From Erysipelotrichales bacterium (GTDB taxonomy: Bacteria; Bacillota_I; Bacilli_A; Erysipelotrichales; Erysipelotrichaceae): a stretch of DNA of 64,000 nt. How positions within the stretch are numbered: the stretch's first letter is position 1; each line of letters begins with the position of its first letter. The stretch is from positions 1-64,000 of the forward strand of contig CAJTIT010000015.1 in the NCBI GenBank assembly GCA_910576345.1. The letters are read 5' to 3'. This document shows positions 16,859 through 25,497 of the stretch, piece by piece. Below the pieces are notes generated by a model. That model had not been told where the DNA came from. It made no database searches and saw only the letters and a list, made by a program, of their open reading frames with translations. Position numbers and translations under genes: made by a program.

Positions 16859-19800
16859 ATGTGGAAGAAGTTTATAATTATATGCTTAACATTGATTGGT
16901 ACATTTTCAGTTGGATATGCTTATTATAATTTGAGCATGGATGCAACAAGCGGAAGCTCAAAATATTATGGAGTGGGTGAAGTATTTGAAGAAACAGGAA
17001 GTAACAAATTTTTAATGGGGAATAGAATGTGGGAAATAATATTCGCAGATGAAACAACCGGAAACGGTATAATTATGTCGGCTAACACAATGAGTATAGC
17101 TCCACAAAGTTATCAAGCAACTCTAAATGCTTATCAAGGTGGTTATAATTTAACGAATAATGATGTTATTGGAGAAATTGTTAAAAGTAGAAACGATGTT
17201 TCAGTTCTACAAGCTTTTCCAAAGGATATGTATGATACGTTAACCAATCATGAACAGAATCAAGAAGACATTGATAGATTAATATCAGTGACAGGAGGAT
17301 TTTTTTATCTCACTCCAGATGATGATGGAAAGCCATTGTACTTTGATAAACGTGGTCTTGATTATGATGGTTCTTTTGCAGGTCTTCCATTTTTAACAGG
17401 ATATAAATATATCCACGTCTGCGAAGCGGACGCAAGGTTGAGTTCTCCATTTTATTTGTTTTTCTCAATAAAATTGCCATCAAAATTAAAAAAGATTGAA
17501 AAAATCGAATCAGATATATTAACGCAGTCAAAAAAGGTTGGCAGTAATATCGATATCTTTCATATTCATACCACCGAAGGAGATGGACCATTTCATTTTA
17601 CCATTTATGACACAGATGAAAATGGTAATGGAGATCCTTCCTTACCATCATCTCACTTCCTATTAGAAAATATTGATTCGATCAATGGTACTGTGCAGGT
17701 CAATCAGAAACAAACTTTGAGGGCCGGTGATTATTACTTCAAAGTAAGGGGTGTGGATGAAAGTACAGATGAAAACCTATATGAGGATGCATCTGATTTT
17801 ACAAAAGATAAAAGTCGAATGAAAGAAACGCAGGTTATTCATGTCATTATCGAAAAAGCAGATACTACGATTGCTTTCCAAAATCCCAATGATACTAAGA
17901 AATCTATCACAGAAGCAGCTACGAATTGGAATGAAATAGCGACGGCGACACCAAGTGATGGTACGAAGATTACGTATACAGTTGTTGGAGGTGATATTGG
18001 ACTTATCGATTTGGATGAAGATACAGGTGAAGTTACTTATAAAGGCAGTAATGCTTTTGGTAAAGTGAAAATACGAGCTACTGTGGATGATGATCCTACA
18101 ACTGGACAAGATAATTATCATTCATCCTATACTGAAAAAGAAATTATTATCACAAGAGAAGTAGATGGTGTACTTACACCCGATCCTGCATCCAGTGATG
18201 CGACAGTTCCAACGTTTTCTACAGACAAAGCAAATATCAAAACGAATGGAGTCATCGGTACAATCCAAGGAACGAAAGGAACACCTGATGTAATTGGGGG
18301 AGCTACGACAACGTATCGCTATGAAATAAAAGCAGGAGAAGACGGAAGTTACTTCAAAGTAGACGAAACTACCGGTGTGATAAAGTCCAATGTGAATCTG
18401 GCCGTTGGCTCTTACACATTTACAATCACCGTATCAGATAAGTGGAGTTTTAAAGATATCTCTGTAACAGTGAACGTAGGTAAAACACCAGCAGAAACAT
18501 TAAAGTTTTATGAAAGTCCAACAAGTGATACGATGATTACCAAGAAAAGTGCGAAAATCACAGATACCAATGTTTCCGTATATGCGACAGTGAAAGGAAG
18601 CACCAACAATAATCCAGTAACTTATCGATTGAAAGATGGAGAGCCGCAAGATATCTTGGATGTCAATGAGCATAGTGGCATGATCACAATGAAAAAGGTA
18701 GGAACGGTTATCATTGTGGCAGAAAAACAAGGGGGAAGTGGTCAAGCAGATGCAGTTACAGAACTGGAATTCACAGTAACAGCCGGATCTCAAGCGTTTA
18801 TCTATGTGGATGAAAGTGGGAATGAATTATCAAAGACCAATGATCGTTATGATGTATATGAAGAAGTATATGAGAAAGGCAAAACGTTTCAATTATATAC
18901 AAGTGGAGGAAACGCAACACGGACAAGAAGTGTTTCAAATCAGGTAACGTTTGCGTTAAAAAAAGGAAGTCCAACGGATGTGATCACGGTAGATGAAGAT
19001 GGATTGGTACACATATTGAATGCCAGTTTAAATATGCAAAAAGGAAAAGTAATCGTAGAAGCGACAAGTCATGATCCAAATGGCAATTATGAAGACAAAA
19101 CAATTGAGTTACCAATTGACATAAAAAAAGCAGACCAGAATATCTCATTTGCGGATGAAACAAGCGTGCAAAATGGAAAAGGAAAGATAACACCGGTTGT
19201 GAATGCGCAAGATATATCCGGCAATGATGGTGGTGTAACATTGAATGATACTAGCTATTTCATTTCAATCGGTGAAGGTGGAAACGGAGTCGCATGGACA
19301 AACAATGGAAAAGATATTGAATATAGTTATGATGGAGAGGAAAGTATAGAGATCGCTTTGCATGTAGAAAAAGCAGGAAATCGAAACTACAATAAGGCAG
19401 AAGCAGATGGAATCATGAAAATACTGGGAAAAGAAGAAAGCACTCTGTCCATCAGTCAGCCAGGAAAAGTCGTCTATGGAGATCGCTTTACGATACGAGC
19501 TTTACAAGATGACAGTTCAAGTACAAATGTGAAATATACCTTTGAAGTAGATAACACGATATATATATCAGAGTCAGAAGTGAACGATACTCAAGCAGAA
19601 TTTGATGCGTTGAAGTTTAGTGGGAATACCGAAATCAAGATCAGGGTCACAAGAACGGCAGATGGAGAAGTGACATTAAGCAAAACCGTGAAGGTCAAAG
19701 TACTGCCAAAAGACATTAACATTACGATTGATGACAAACAGAAGAAACAAGGGGAAGAGAACCCAGAATTGACGTTCCAAGATTTCCAAGATCAACTCGT

Positions 19801-21283
19801 CAGCTGGAATGGAGTTAAAGATGAAGTAGATTCTAATGAAGTAAAACTAAGCACAACAGCGACAAAAGATAGTCCAGGTGGAAGCTATCCAATCACAGGA
19901 AATCCAAAGACGATGAATGGAAAATACCCAAATTACAATTTTATCTTCACAGATGGAAAACTAATGATTGAAGGTATGATCGATAAAGATGTGGATGATG
20001 ACGGCAAACCAGACTTTAATGATTCCGATGGCGATGGATGTCCGGACCTGAACATCAAATGGCAAGATGATAGTGGAAACTGGGTTGTGATCAATGGGGA
20101 TCGAGATGGAGATGGCATACCGGATTTGAATATTGATAGTGATGGAGATGGAACACCGGACTTAAACATCGATACCGATAAGGACGGAAAACCGGATCTT
20201 AATTTAGTAATCTTAACAAAAGCACAGTGGAACCCAATAAAATGTGTAGTAGTGAGTGATATCGTCAAGGTAGAGTATTGTACAGGAACAAATGTAAAAC
20301 CAAAAATCAATGTGGATACCAATGGGGATCGCATACCTGATATCAATATAGATACAGACGGCGATATGAAAGCGAATTTAAATATAACGAACTCAAATTC
20401 TACCAAACCGTTAATCAACATAGCATCAATAGAAAGTTGGAATCCAAATAAAGATTATACTTATCAGAAATTCACATATGATACAATAAATCACAAACCA
20501 TATTTGAATATAGATACCAATAAGGATGGATGTCCGGATATCAATATTGACACCAACAATGATGGGATAGCGGATCTGAACATTGATGTCGATGGAGATT
20601 TGATACCGGATACAGATATTGATACAACAGGAGATGGCAAAGCAGATACAAATATCGATACTGATGGGGATGGAATTCCTGATGAAAAAATCATGGAAAT
20701 AACGAAATGGGAGCCAAATAAAAGAATAGGCGAAATTTGCACAATGGTTATAAAGCTAGATACAGAATTAGAGGACAATGACATTAAAGTAGAAAAACCG
20801 GATGGAACGCCTTTCCTACCAAACTTTGCGTTAAAGGTGGAAGATGTAACAGAGAAATATCTGGAAGAAGTAAAGGAACATACAAAAGAGTTTACAAAAG
20901 ATATAGCCGAAGTGAAGAAAGTAGTCGATGTTAAGTTATTAAAAGATGGAGTTGAAGTACAGCCGGATGGAATCATAAAGGTAAAAATACCGTATGAAGG
21001 AATCAAAAATCCAATTCTGATGAAAAGATCAGCCAATGGAGCTTATGAAAAGATAGAATACAAAATTGAGGATGGCTATCTAATCTATGAAACAGATGAA
21101 CTGGGAATAGTGGCCATTATCGGAGATAACGAAATAGAAACAAGTGTAAAAGGAGATTATAATCAGAACATCGGTGGAGCAAATACAGGAGATTCGACAG
21201 AATTGATCATGGATGTTGTGTTACTTTGTTTCAGCATTGCTTTACTATATACTATGTTTATACAGAAAAAATCACAATCATAA
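16859..21283 (+). CDS. Giant exported surface protein with Ig/cadherin-like domains and Asp-rich repeats (copy 2)
   Basis: This 1474 aa tandem paralogue of the preceding gene has a signal helix MWKKFIIICLTLIGTFSVGY, a shorter unrelated N-terminal region (to about residue 330), then the same Ig/cadherin-like modules. The MBG-like module, Asp-rich NIDxDxDGxPDx repeats (about residues 1041-1281) and adhesin-type C-terminal domain follow. It ends GGANTGDS, membrane helix, KKSQS. Several DNA stretches are almost identical to copy 1 (for example 15790-15890 against 20376-20476), which suggests recent duplication or gene conversion. AAGGAAGGAG precedes ATG 16859. Different N-termini on a shared stalk suggest different ligands, but the ligand is unknown. 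Confidence 0.85.
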   Translation: MWKKFIIICLTLIGTFSVGYAYYNLSMDATSGSSKYYGVGEVFEETGSNKFLMGNRMWEIIFADETTGNGIIMSANTMSIAPQSYQATLNAYQGGYNLTNNDVIGEIVKSRNDVSVLQAFPKDMYDTLTNHEQNQEDIDRLISVTGGFFYLTPDDDGKPLYFDKRGLDYDGSFAGLPFLTGYKYIHVCEADARLSSPFYLFFSIKLPSKLKKIEKIESDILTQSKKVGSNIDIFHIHTTEGDGPFHFTIYDTDENGNGDPSLPSSHFLLENIDSINGTVQVNQKQTLRAGDYYFKVRGVDESTDENLYEDASDFTKDKSRMKETQVIHVIIEKADTTIAFQNPNDTKKSITEAATNWNEIATATPSDGTKITYTVVGGDIGLIDLDEDTGEVTYKGSNAFGKVKIRATVDDDPTTGQDNYHSSYTEKEIIITREVDGVLTPDPASSDATVPTFSTDKANIKTNGVIGTIQGTKGTPDVIGGATTTYRYEIKAGEDGSYFKVDETTGVIKSNVNLAVGSYTFTITVSDKWSFKDISVTVNVGKTPAETLKFYESPTSDTMITKKSAKITDTNVSVYATVKGSTNNNPVTYRLKDGEPQDILDVNEHSGMITMKKVGTVIIVAEKQGGSGQADAVTELEFTVTAGSQAFIYVDESGNELSKTNDRYDVYEEVYEKGKTFQLYTSGGNATRTRSVSNQVTFALKKGSPTDVITVDEDGLVHILNASLNMQKGKVIVEATSHDPNGNYEDKTIELPIDIKKADQNISFADETSVQNGKGKITPVVNAQDISGNDGGVTLNDTSYFISIGEGGNGVAWTNNGKDIEYSYDGEESIEIALHVEKAGNRNYNKAEADGIMKILGKEESTLSISQPGKVVYGDRFTIRALQDDSSSTNVKYTFEVDNTIYISESEVNDTQAEFDALKFSGNTEIKIRVTRTADGEVTLSKTVKVKVLPKDINITIDDKQKKQGEENPELTFQDFQDQLVSWNGVKDEVDSNEVKLSTTATKDSPGGSYPITGNPKTMNGKYPNYNFIFTDGKLMIEGMIDKDVDDDGKPDFNDSDGDGCPDLNIKWQDDSGNWVVINGDRDGDGIPDLNIDSDGDGTPDLNIDTDKDGKPDLNLVILTKAQWNPIKCVVVSDIVKVEYCTGTNVKPKINVDTNGDRIPDINIDTDGDMKANLNITNSNSTKPLINIASIESWNPNKDYTYQKFTYDTINHKPYLNIDTNKDGCPDINIDTNNDGIADLNIDVDGDLIPDTDIDTTGDGKADTNIDTDGDGIPDEKIMEITKWEPNKRIGEICTMVIKLDTELEDNDIKVEKPDGTPFLPNFALKVEDVTEKYLEEVKEHTKEFTKDIAEVKKVVDVKLLKDGVEVQPDGIIKVKIPYEGIKNPILMKRSANGAYEKIEYKIEDGYLIYETDELGIVAIIGDNEIETSVKGDYNQNIGGANTGDSTELIMDVVLLCFSIALLYTMFIQKKSQS

Positions 21284-21292
21284 TATAAAAGA

Positions 21293-21332
21293 AAACACTG
21301 TTTGACTTTTGAATCAACAGTGTTTCTTTATT
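21293..21332 (+). terminator. Terminator after surface gene 2
   Basis: AAACACTGTT (21293-21302) and AACAGTGTTT (21316-21325) around a 13-nt loop, then CTTTATTT. Confidence 0.8.
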
Positions 21333-21399
21333 TGGATAACGATTTCATAGCATTTTCATTGGAAAACCGTTATAATAATTTTAGAAAGGAAGCACGCCT

Positions 21400-21822
21400 A
21401 TGAAAGATTATCAGGAATTGATCATGCGATTGAATGGAAATAGCCAATACTTGCAAAGCAATGATATGAAAGTAACAGAATTAAGCGAGGGTTATGCAAG
21501 AGTAGAAATGCTCATCGATGAACAAATATTAAATGTGCATGGTTTTGTTCATGGTGGTGCGTTGTATTCCCTAGCTGATACTGCAGCCGGTGCAGCTAGT
21601 TTTGCGACAGGCAGAGATAGTGTTACCTTAAATGGAACGATTCATTATATCAAACCAGGTAAGGGTGGCAAACTAATCGGTGTAGCAACAGAGATCTCGC
21701 GAGGGCGTACAACAGGTATCTATGAAGTGTTTCTATATAATGATGCGGAAATACTATTGTCACGAGCAACCTTCACGATGTTTTTCTTAGATGGAGATCG
21801 GTATCGGAAAGAAAACGCCTAA
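21400..21822 (+). CDS. PaaI-family hotdog thioesterase
   Basis: This 140 aa single hotdog-fold acyl-CoA thioesterase has the PaaI signature HGFVHGGALYSLADTAAGAA with the usual Asp on the central helix. It should act in the cytosol on aryl- or acyl-CoA esters, but no pathway genes adjoin it and the substrate is unknown. AGAAAGGAAG precedes ATG 21400. Flanked by its own terminator upstream, it is a single-gene unit. Confidence 0.85.
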   Translation: MKDYQELIMRLNGNSQYLQSNDMKVTELSEGYARVEMLIDEQILNVHGFVHGGALYSLADTAAGAASFATGRDSVTLNGTIHYIKPGKGGKLIGVATEISRGRTTGIYEVFLYNDAEILLSRATFTMFFLDGDRYRKENA

Positions 21823-22073
21823 ATGCGTATGAAAACATGTCACCTCTTATAAACGATATATCGTCGAAGTAAGCACGTAAAAAAATATAAAAAAACGTTC
21901 TTTTTTTTGTATTTGAAAATAATTATATGATCATACTAAGAATATGCTATATTTTTCTAAATTTATTTGGATTTTTAATAAAAAATGACTGATTGACATC
22001 CTCTACATTAGAATGGAAATTTACTGAAATTTGAGTTTATGATATACTATTACATAACAAAGGAGTTGGAGGA

Positions 22074-23105
22074 ATGCGATTAAGACTAGGCGTTTTCGTC
22101 GTGGGTGTTCTTTTGCTATTTCAAGGCGATGTTTATGAAACATCGTATTTTGATGCACGCTATTCCTTACAACAAAATAAGATTGTTATTGAAGCTGGAA
22201 GCATCGAGCAATTTGATCCTTATGTATATCTGCTGAAAAATCGTCATGCGTTGAATGAAGATGAAAAAGCATTGTTTCCGGTATCCGGAAGTGTGGATTT
22301 GACGAAACTGGGACATTATGAAATTAGATATGGTGAAGAATTTTTATTGGATATTTCCGTTGAAGATAATGTTGCGCCTGAGTTAAAGTTAAAATCCTTA
22401 ATGCTACAACAGAATGAGACGTTTTCTTGGACCAAAGATACGCTTGCCAGTGTAATTGAAACAATAAGTGATAATCATACAAGCAAAGAAAAACTCATGG
22501 AACAGTTCACATGTCAGAATGTTGATACTACAATTGTCGGAGAACAAAATGTAAATTGCAGTGTGAAGGATGAGAATGGTAACGAAAAGAAAGTCGCTTT
22601 ACAAGTGCAAGTAAATGCACCGGTGAAAGTGGCCTCTTATATACCTCCAACACCATCTGTTCAAACACAAAAAGAAGAAACGAAACCTATTACGATTACA
22701 TTACCTACACCAAGCTATACCAGAGAAGAAATGGTGCAAATTCAGCAAGTTGTGATTTTGGTCAACCGCATCCGTTCTGAATATGGTTTATCTCCACTTG
22801 CGTTAGATATCAATATGTATCATGCTGTTACTTATCAAAGAGCAAGAGAAGTTGCGATGCTTTATAGCCATACAAGACCAAATGGAAAACAGTGTTATAC
22901 AATTTTCAAGGATTATCATATTGGTTATAATACAACCGGAGAAAATATTGCAAAAGGGCAACAACGAGCAGAAGATGTTGTGAATGATTGGATGGCTTCA
23001 CCACGTCATCGTGAAAATATTCTCCGTGCGGAATTTACCATTATTAGTATTGGGGTTCAAGGCAGTGGTGATGATAAAGTATGGGTACAGGAATTTTTTA
23101 GTTAG
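22074..23105 (+). CDS. Secreted CAP/SCP-domain protein
   Basis: This 343 aa protein has an N-terminal signal segment (VFVVGVLLLFQGD), strand-rich Ig-like modules (about residues 45-180, including VEDNVAPELKL), a Pro/Thr linker and a C-terminal CAP domain (about 215-343). CAP motifs are visible: LVNRIRSEYGL, LYSHTRPNG, TTGENIAKG and DWMASPRHRENIL. Bacterial CAP proteins are extracellular and of mostly unknown function. GGAG(TT)GGAGG precedes ATG 22074. The upstream gap (21823-22073) is AT-rich with a TTACTG-16-TATACT promoter candidate (22021-22048). A small membrane-protein gene follows. Confidence 0.85.
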   Translation: MRLRLGVFVVGVLLLFQGDVYETSYFDARYSLQQNKIVIEAGSIEQFDPYVYLLKNRHALNEDEKALFPVSGSVDLTKLGHYEIRYGEEFLLDISVEDNVAPELKLKSLMLQQNETFSWTKDTLASVIETISDNHTSKEKLMEQFTCQNVDTTIVGEQNVNCSVKDENGNEKKVALQVQVNAPVKVASYIPPTPSVQTQKEETKPITITLPTPSYTREEMVQIQQVVILVNRIRSEYGLSPLALDINMYHAVTYQRAREVAMLYSHTRPNGKQCYTIFKDYHIGYNTTGENIAKGQQRAEDVVNDWMASPRHRENILRAEFTIISIGVQGSGDDKVWVQEFFS

Positions 23106-23163
23106 GCATTTCCATATACGCTGTGACAAACGCTTCATAAAATGACATAAAGGTGGTTCAAAT

Positions 23164-23274
23164 ATGAAGCGTTCAATCGTATATGTCATTATTTTATGCA
23201 TATTGTTTCTTGGATTTATTTTAATTTATGTTTCAGATTTTTATTTGAATGAAGTACCACAAATAAATTTTTGA
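23164..23274 (+). CDS. Small single-span membrane protein (36 aa)
   Basis: AAAGGTGG (about 23150-23157) is spaced correctly before ATG 23164. The peptide is MKRSIVYVIILCILF..., one strong transmembrane helix with a basic N-terminus, then a short tail ending NEVPQINF. It lies 58 bp after the CAP gene and before that unit's terminator, so it is probably co-transcribed. I recognise no family. Confidence 0.5.
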   Translation: MKRSIVYVIILCILFLGFILIYVSDFYLNEVPQINF

Positions 23275-23303
23275 AATGATATCTATACATAATTGTGCAT
23301 AAG

Positions 23304-23332
23304 AAAAGAGCCATTCTCACAGGCTCTTTTTG
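23304..23332 (+). terminator. Terminator after the CAP and small-protein genes
   Basis: AAAAGAGCC (23304-23312), 9-nt loop, GGCTCTTTT (23322-23330), TTG. Its A/T symmetry also lets it serve the convergent SDR gene. Confidence 0.8.
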
Positions 23333-23357
23333 TTTTGATTACATGACAATGAATGTA

Positions 23358-24113
23358 TTAAGATATTGAGAAACCGCCATCAATTGGGATTACGCATCCG
23401 CTCATATAGTTGCTATAGGAGGATGCTAACAGCAGCAACAAACCATCTACATCTTTGTAACATCCCCAGCGTCCGGCAGGGATGTGTGCTAGGATTTCAT
23501 GATCATATGATCCATCCGGTTCTGCCTGCAGCGAAGTACCGGTTGTCATATAACCAAAAGAAATCGCATTGACTTGAATATCCTCTTTGGCAAATTCATT
23601 GGCAAGCGCTTTTGTAATTGCTTCCAAAGCGCCTTTGCTGGCAGTAAAAGGTAAGAAATCATTGCTGGAACGCTGTGAAAGCGTACTGGATGCATTGATG
23701 ATTTTACCGCCATGTCCTTGTTTCAACATCTGCGAAATCACTGCTTGGCTTAAGAAAAAGCAAGCCTTTGTATTGATAGCCATGACATCATCAAAACACT
23801 GTTCACTGACCGACAGTGTTTTTTCTTTTCTTACAATACCCGCAAAATTTAACAGAATATCAATTTTACCATACGCTGCCAAACACTCTTTCATGACTAG
23901 GTCAATAGCGCCTGGCGTTGTCAAAGAAAGCGTCAAAGAATGATACTTTCTTCCGCATGCCTCCACTTCTTCTTTTAAATGATGATCATCTCCGATACTG
24001 ACACCAAATATATCTGCGCCTGCTCTGGCTAATGTCAATACACAAGCATATCCAAGTCCTTGTGAACAGCCGCTGACAAGCGCCACTTTGTTTGATAAAT
24101 CAAAATATTCCAT
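23358..24113 (-). CDS. Short-chain dehydrogenase/reductase with Phe at the catalytic Tyr position
   Basis: This 251 aa classical SDR is closest in look to 2-deoxy-gluconate/gluconate dehydrogenases of the KduD/IdnO group. It has cofactor motif SGCSQGLG, NFAGIV (normally NNAGI), catalytic-Ser region INASSTLSQ and C-terminal SGCVIPIDGGFSI. The YxxxK motif reads FTASK: codon TTT replaces the catalytic Tyr, while Lys and Ser remain. This should reduce or abolish ordinary hydride-transfer chemistry, or shift the acid-base role elsewhere. The start follows AAAGGAGG. No sugar-acid genes adjoin it. Confidence 0.85.
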   Translation of the reverse strand: MEYFDLSNKVALVSGCSQGLGYACVLTLARAGADIFGVSIGDDHHLKEEVEACGRKYHSLTLSLTTPGAIDLVMKECLAAYGKIDILLNFAGIVRKEKTLSVSEQCFDDVMAINTKACFFLSQAVISQMLKQGHGGKIINASSTLSQRSSNDFLPFTASKGALEAITKALANEFAKEDIQVNAISFGYMTTGTSLQAEPDGSYDHEILAHIPAGRWGCYKDVDGLLLLLASSYSNYMSGCVIPIDGGFSIS

Positions 24114-24284
24114 AACGATACCTCCTTTTCATAGTATAAACATTTTTTGGATATTTAAACATGAAATGTATGAACAAATTTAATCTTTTCTATAAAGTCA
24201 CATATTTGTAATCAAAAAATAAATTTTTTATGTATTTTATCCTATAAATAAAGGATATTTTAAAAAAATGGAAAAAGTTAACAG

Positions 24285-24313
24285 TTGACAAAATTCAAGT
24301 GTTTGTAGATAAT
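24285..24313 (+). promoter_or_regulatory. Sigma-A-type promoter of ECF sigma gene 2
   Basis: TTGACA (24285-24290), 17-bp spacer, GATAAT (24308-24313), close ahead of the ribosome site. The arrangement matches the promoter of ECF sigma gene 1. Confidence 0.6.
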
Positions 24314-24337
24314 AGTAATATAGACAGGAGAAGAGCC

Positions 24338-25351
24338 ATGAAGAGTAAAGATTTGGAGATCATCGAGCAGGCAAAAAATAAAAATGCGGCAGCGTTTCAA
24401 AAGCTGTACCGGAATTATTATCGGCTTGTTTTTTATTATGGTTGGAATATTTGTAAGAATGAAGCAGATGCAAGAGATGTCACGCAAGATGTATTTTTAC
24501 AAGTATATCGAAGTATATCTGATTTGCGTGATACGACCTTATTTGTGCCATGGTTAAGGAAGATCACCATGTCGAAATGTCAAAGGCTGTTCAAAATGAA
24601 CAAAGATACCTTGTATGATGAAGATCAAATCTCAAAAGAACTTGGAAAAGAAAAACGCAAGGAATTTATTCCGCATGCATATATTGATCATTTAAGCGAC
24701 AAAGAAATATTGGAAGGTTTGTTGTTACAGCTGACGGATCGAAGACGTATTGTACTTGAAATGTTTTATTTAAAACAGATGTCGATGGAAGAGATCGCGA
24801 ATGAAATGAATATCAATATCAGTACGGTAAAAGGACGTCTTCATGAAGCTAGAAAAGCCTTTCATAAGGTGGTACGTGATTTTGAACGCACAGAGGGAAG
24901 AAAGATTTCTTTTCAAATGGAAGGTATTACATCTTCCACGATTTTAGGAATACTTACAAAATGGAAAAGCATGTTTGTGCAAAATATGTGGATGAATTTG
25001 ATGGAAGTATCCATGGCAGTTGTTTGCGGTGTTGTCGGAGTATCCGCTTTGAAAGAAAGCATACAGGTGAAACAAGATGAGGTTGTTCAAACCAATGATG
25101 GAAAGCATATTGAGGAGAAAATCGTGGATTTTCATCCAATTCAATATCGCAATAATATAATATCCAATACAAATGATGCGTATTTTGTGATATTGGATTT
25201 TGCATATACGCAGGATTTATTGAAAGCCAAAGATCGAAAGGAGTTATTGGAGATACAGCCTTTGGTAAAAGAACTGTGCAGAAGTGATAACGCATATAAA
25301 GAGATTTTAAGTAAAAATGGATGGTTAAAAGCATATCAAGCATTGTTATAA
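24338..25351 (+). CDS. ECF-type sigma factor with C-terminal membrane-spanning extension (copy 2)
   Basis: At 337 aa it is exactly as long as ECF copy 1. Region 2 spans about residues 15-85 (AAAFQKLYRNYYRLVFYYGW, DARDVTQDVFLQVYRSI). Region 4 spans about 130-185 (LTDRRRIVLEMFYLKQMSMEEIANEMNINISTVKGRL). A hydrophobic stretch near 217-237 (MEVSMAVVCGVVGVSAL) separates it from an outer tail with YFVILDFA...LLKAK...EIQPLVKEL...LSKNGW. That tail aligns residue by residue with copy 1. CAGGAGAAG precedes ATG 24338. It sits 146 bp ahead of surface gene 3, repeating the sigma/surface-protein pairing. Confidence 0.85.
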   Translation: MKSKDLEIIEQAKNKNAAAFQKLYRNYYRLVFYYGWNICKNEADARDVTQDVFLQVYRSISDLRDTTLFVPWLRKITMSKCQRLFKMNKDTLYDEDQISKELGKEKRKEFIPHAYIDHLSDKEILEGLLLQLTDRRRIVLEMFYLKQMSMEEIANEMNINISTVKGRLHEARKAFHKVVRDFERTEGRKISFQMEGITSSTILGILTKWKSMFVQNMWMNLMEVSMAVVCGVVGVSALKESIQVKQDEVVQTNDGKHIEEKIVDFHPIQYRNNIISNTNDAYFVILDFAYTQDLLKAKDRKELLEIQPLVKELCRSDNAYKEILSKNGWLKAYQALL

Positions 25352-25497
25352 GAAGGACATTTGATGTAGCATTTGTCTTTTCTTTTACGCAATTTTTGTA
25401 AAATTTTAATAAAAAACGTATATTGACATAACTTTTTAATTTGAATGTGTTCTATATTGTAAATGGAATTATAATCAATGAAAGGTAAGGGTTAGTT

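Noticed and set aside
13353..20421. Long minus-strand open frames inside the giant surface genes
   Set aside because: They mirror the repetitive Asp/Asn codon pattern of the plus-strand genes and lack starts with ribosome sites.
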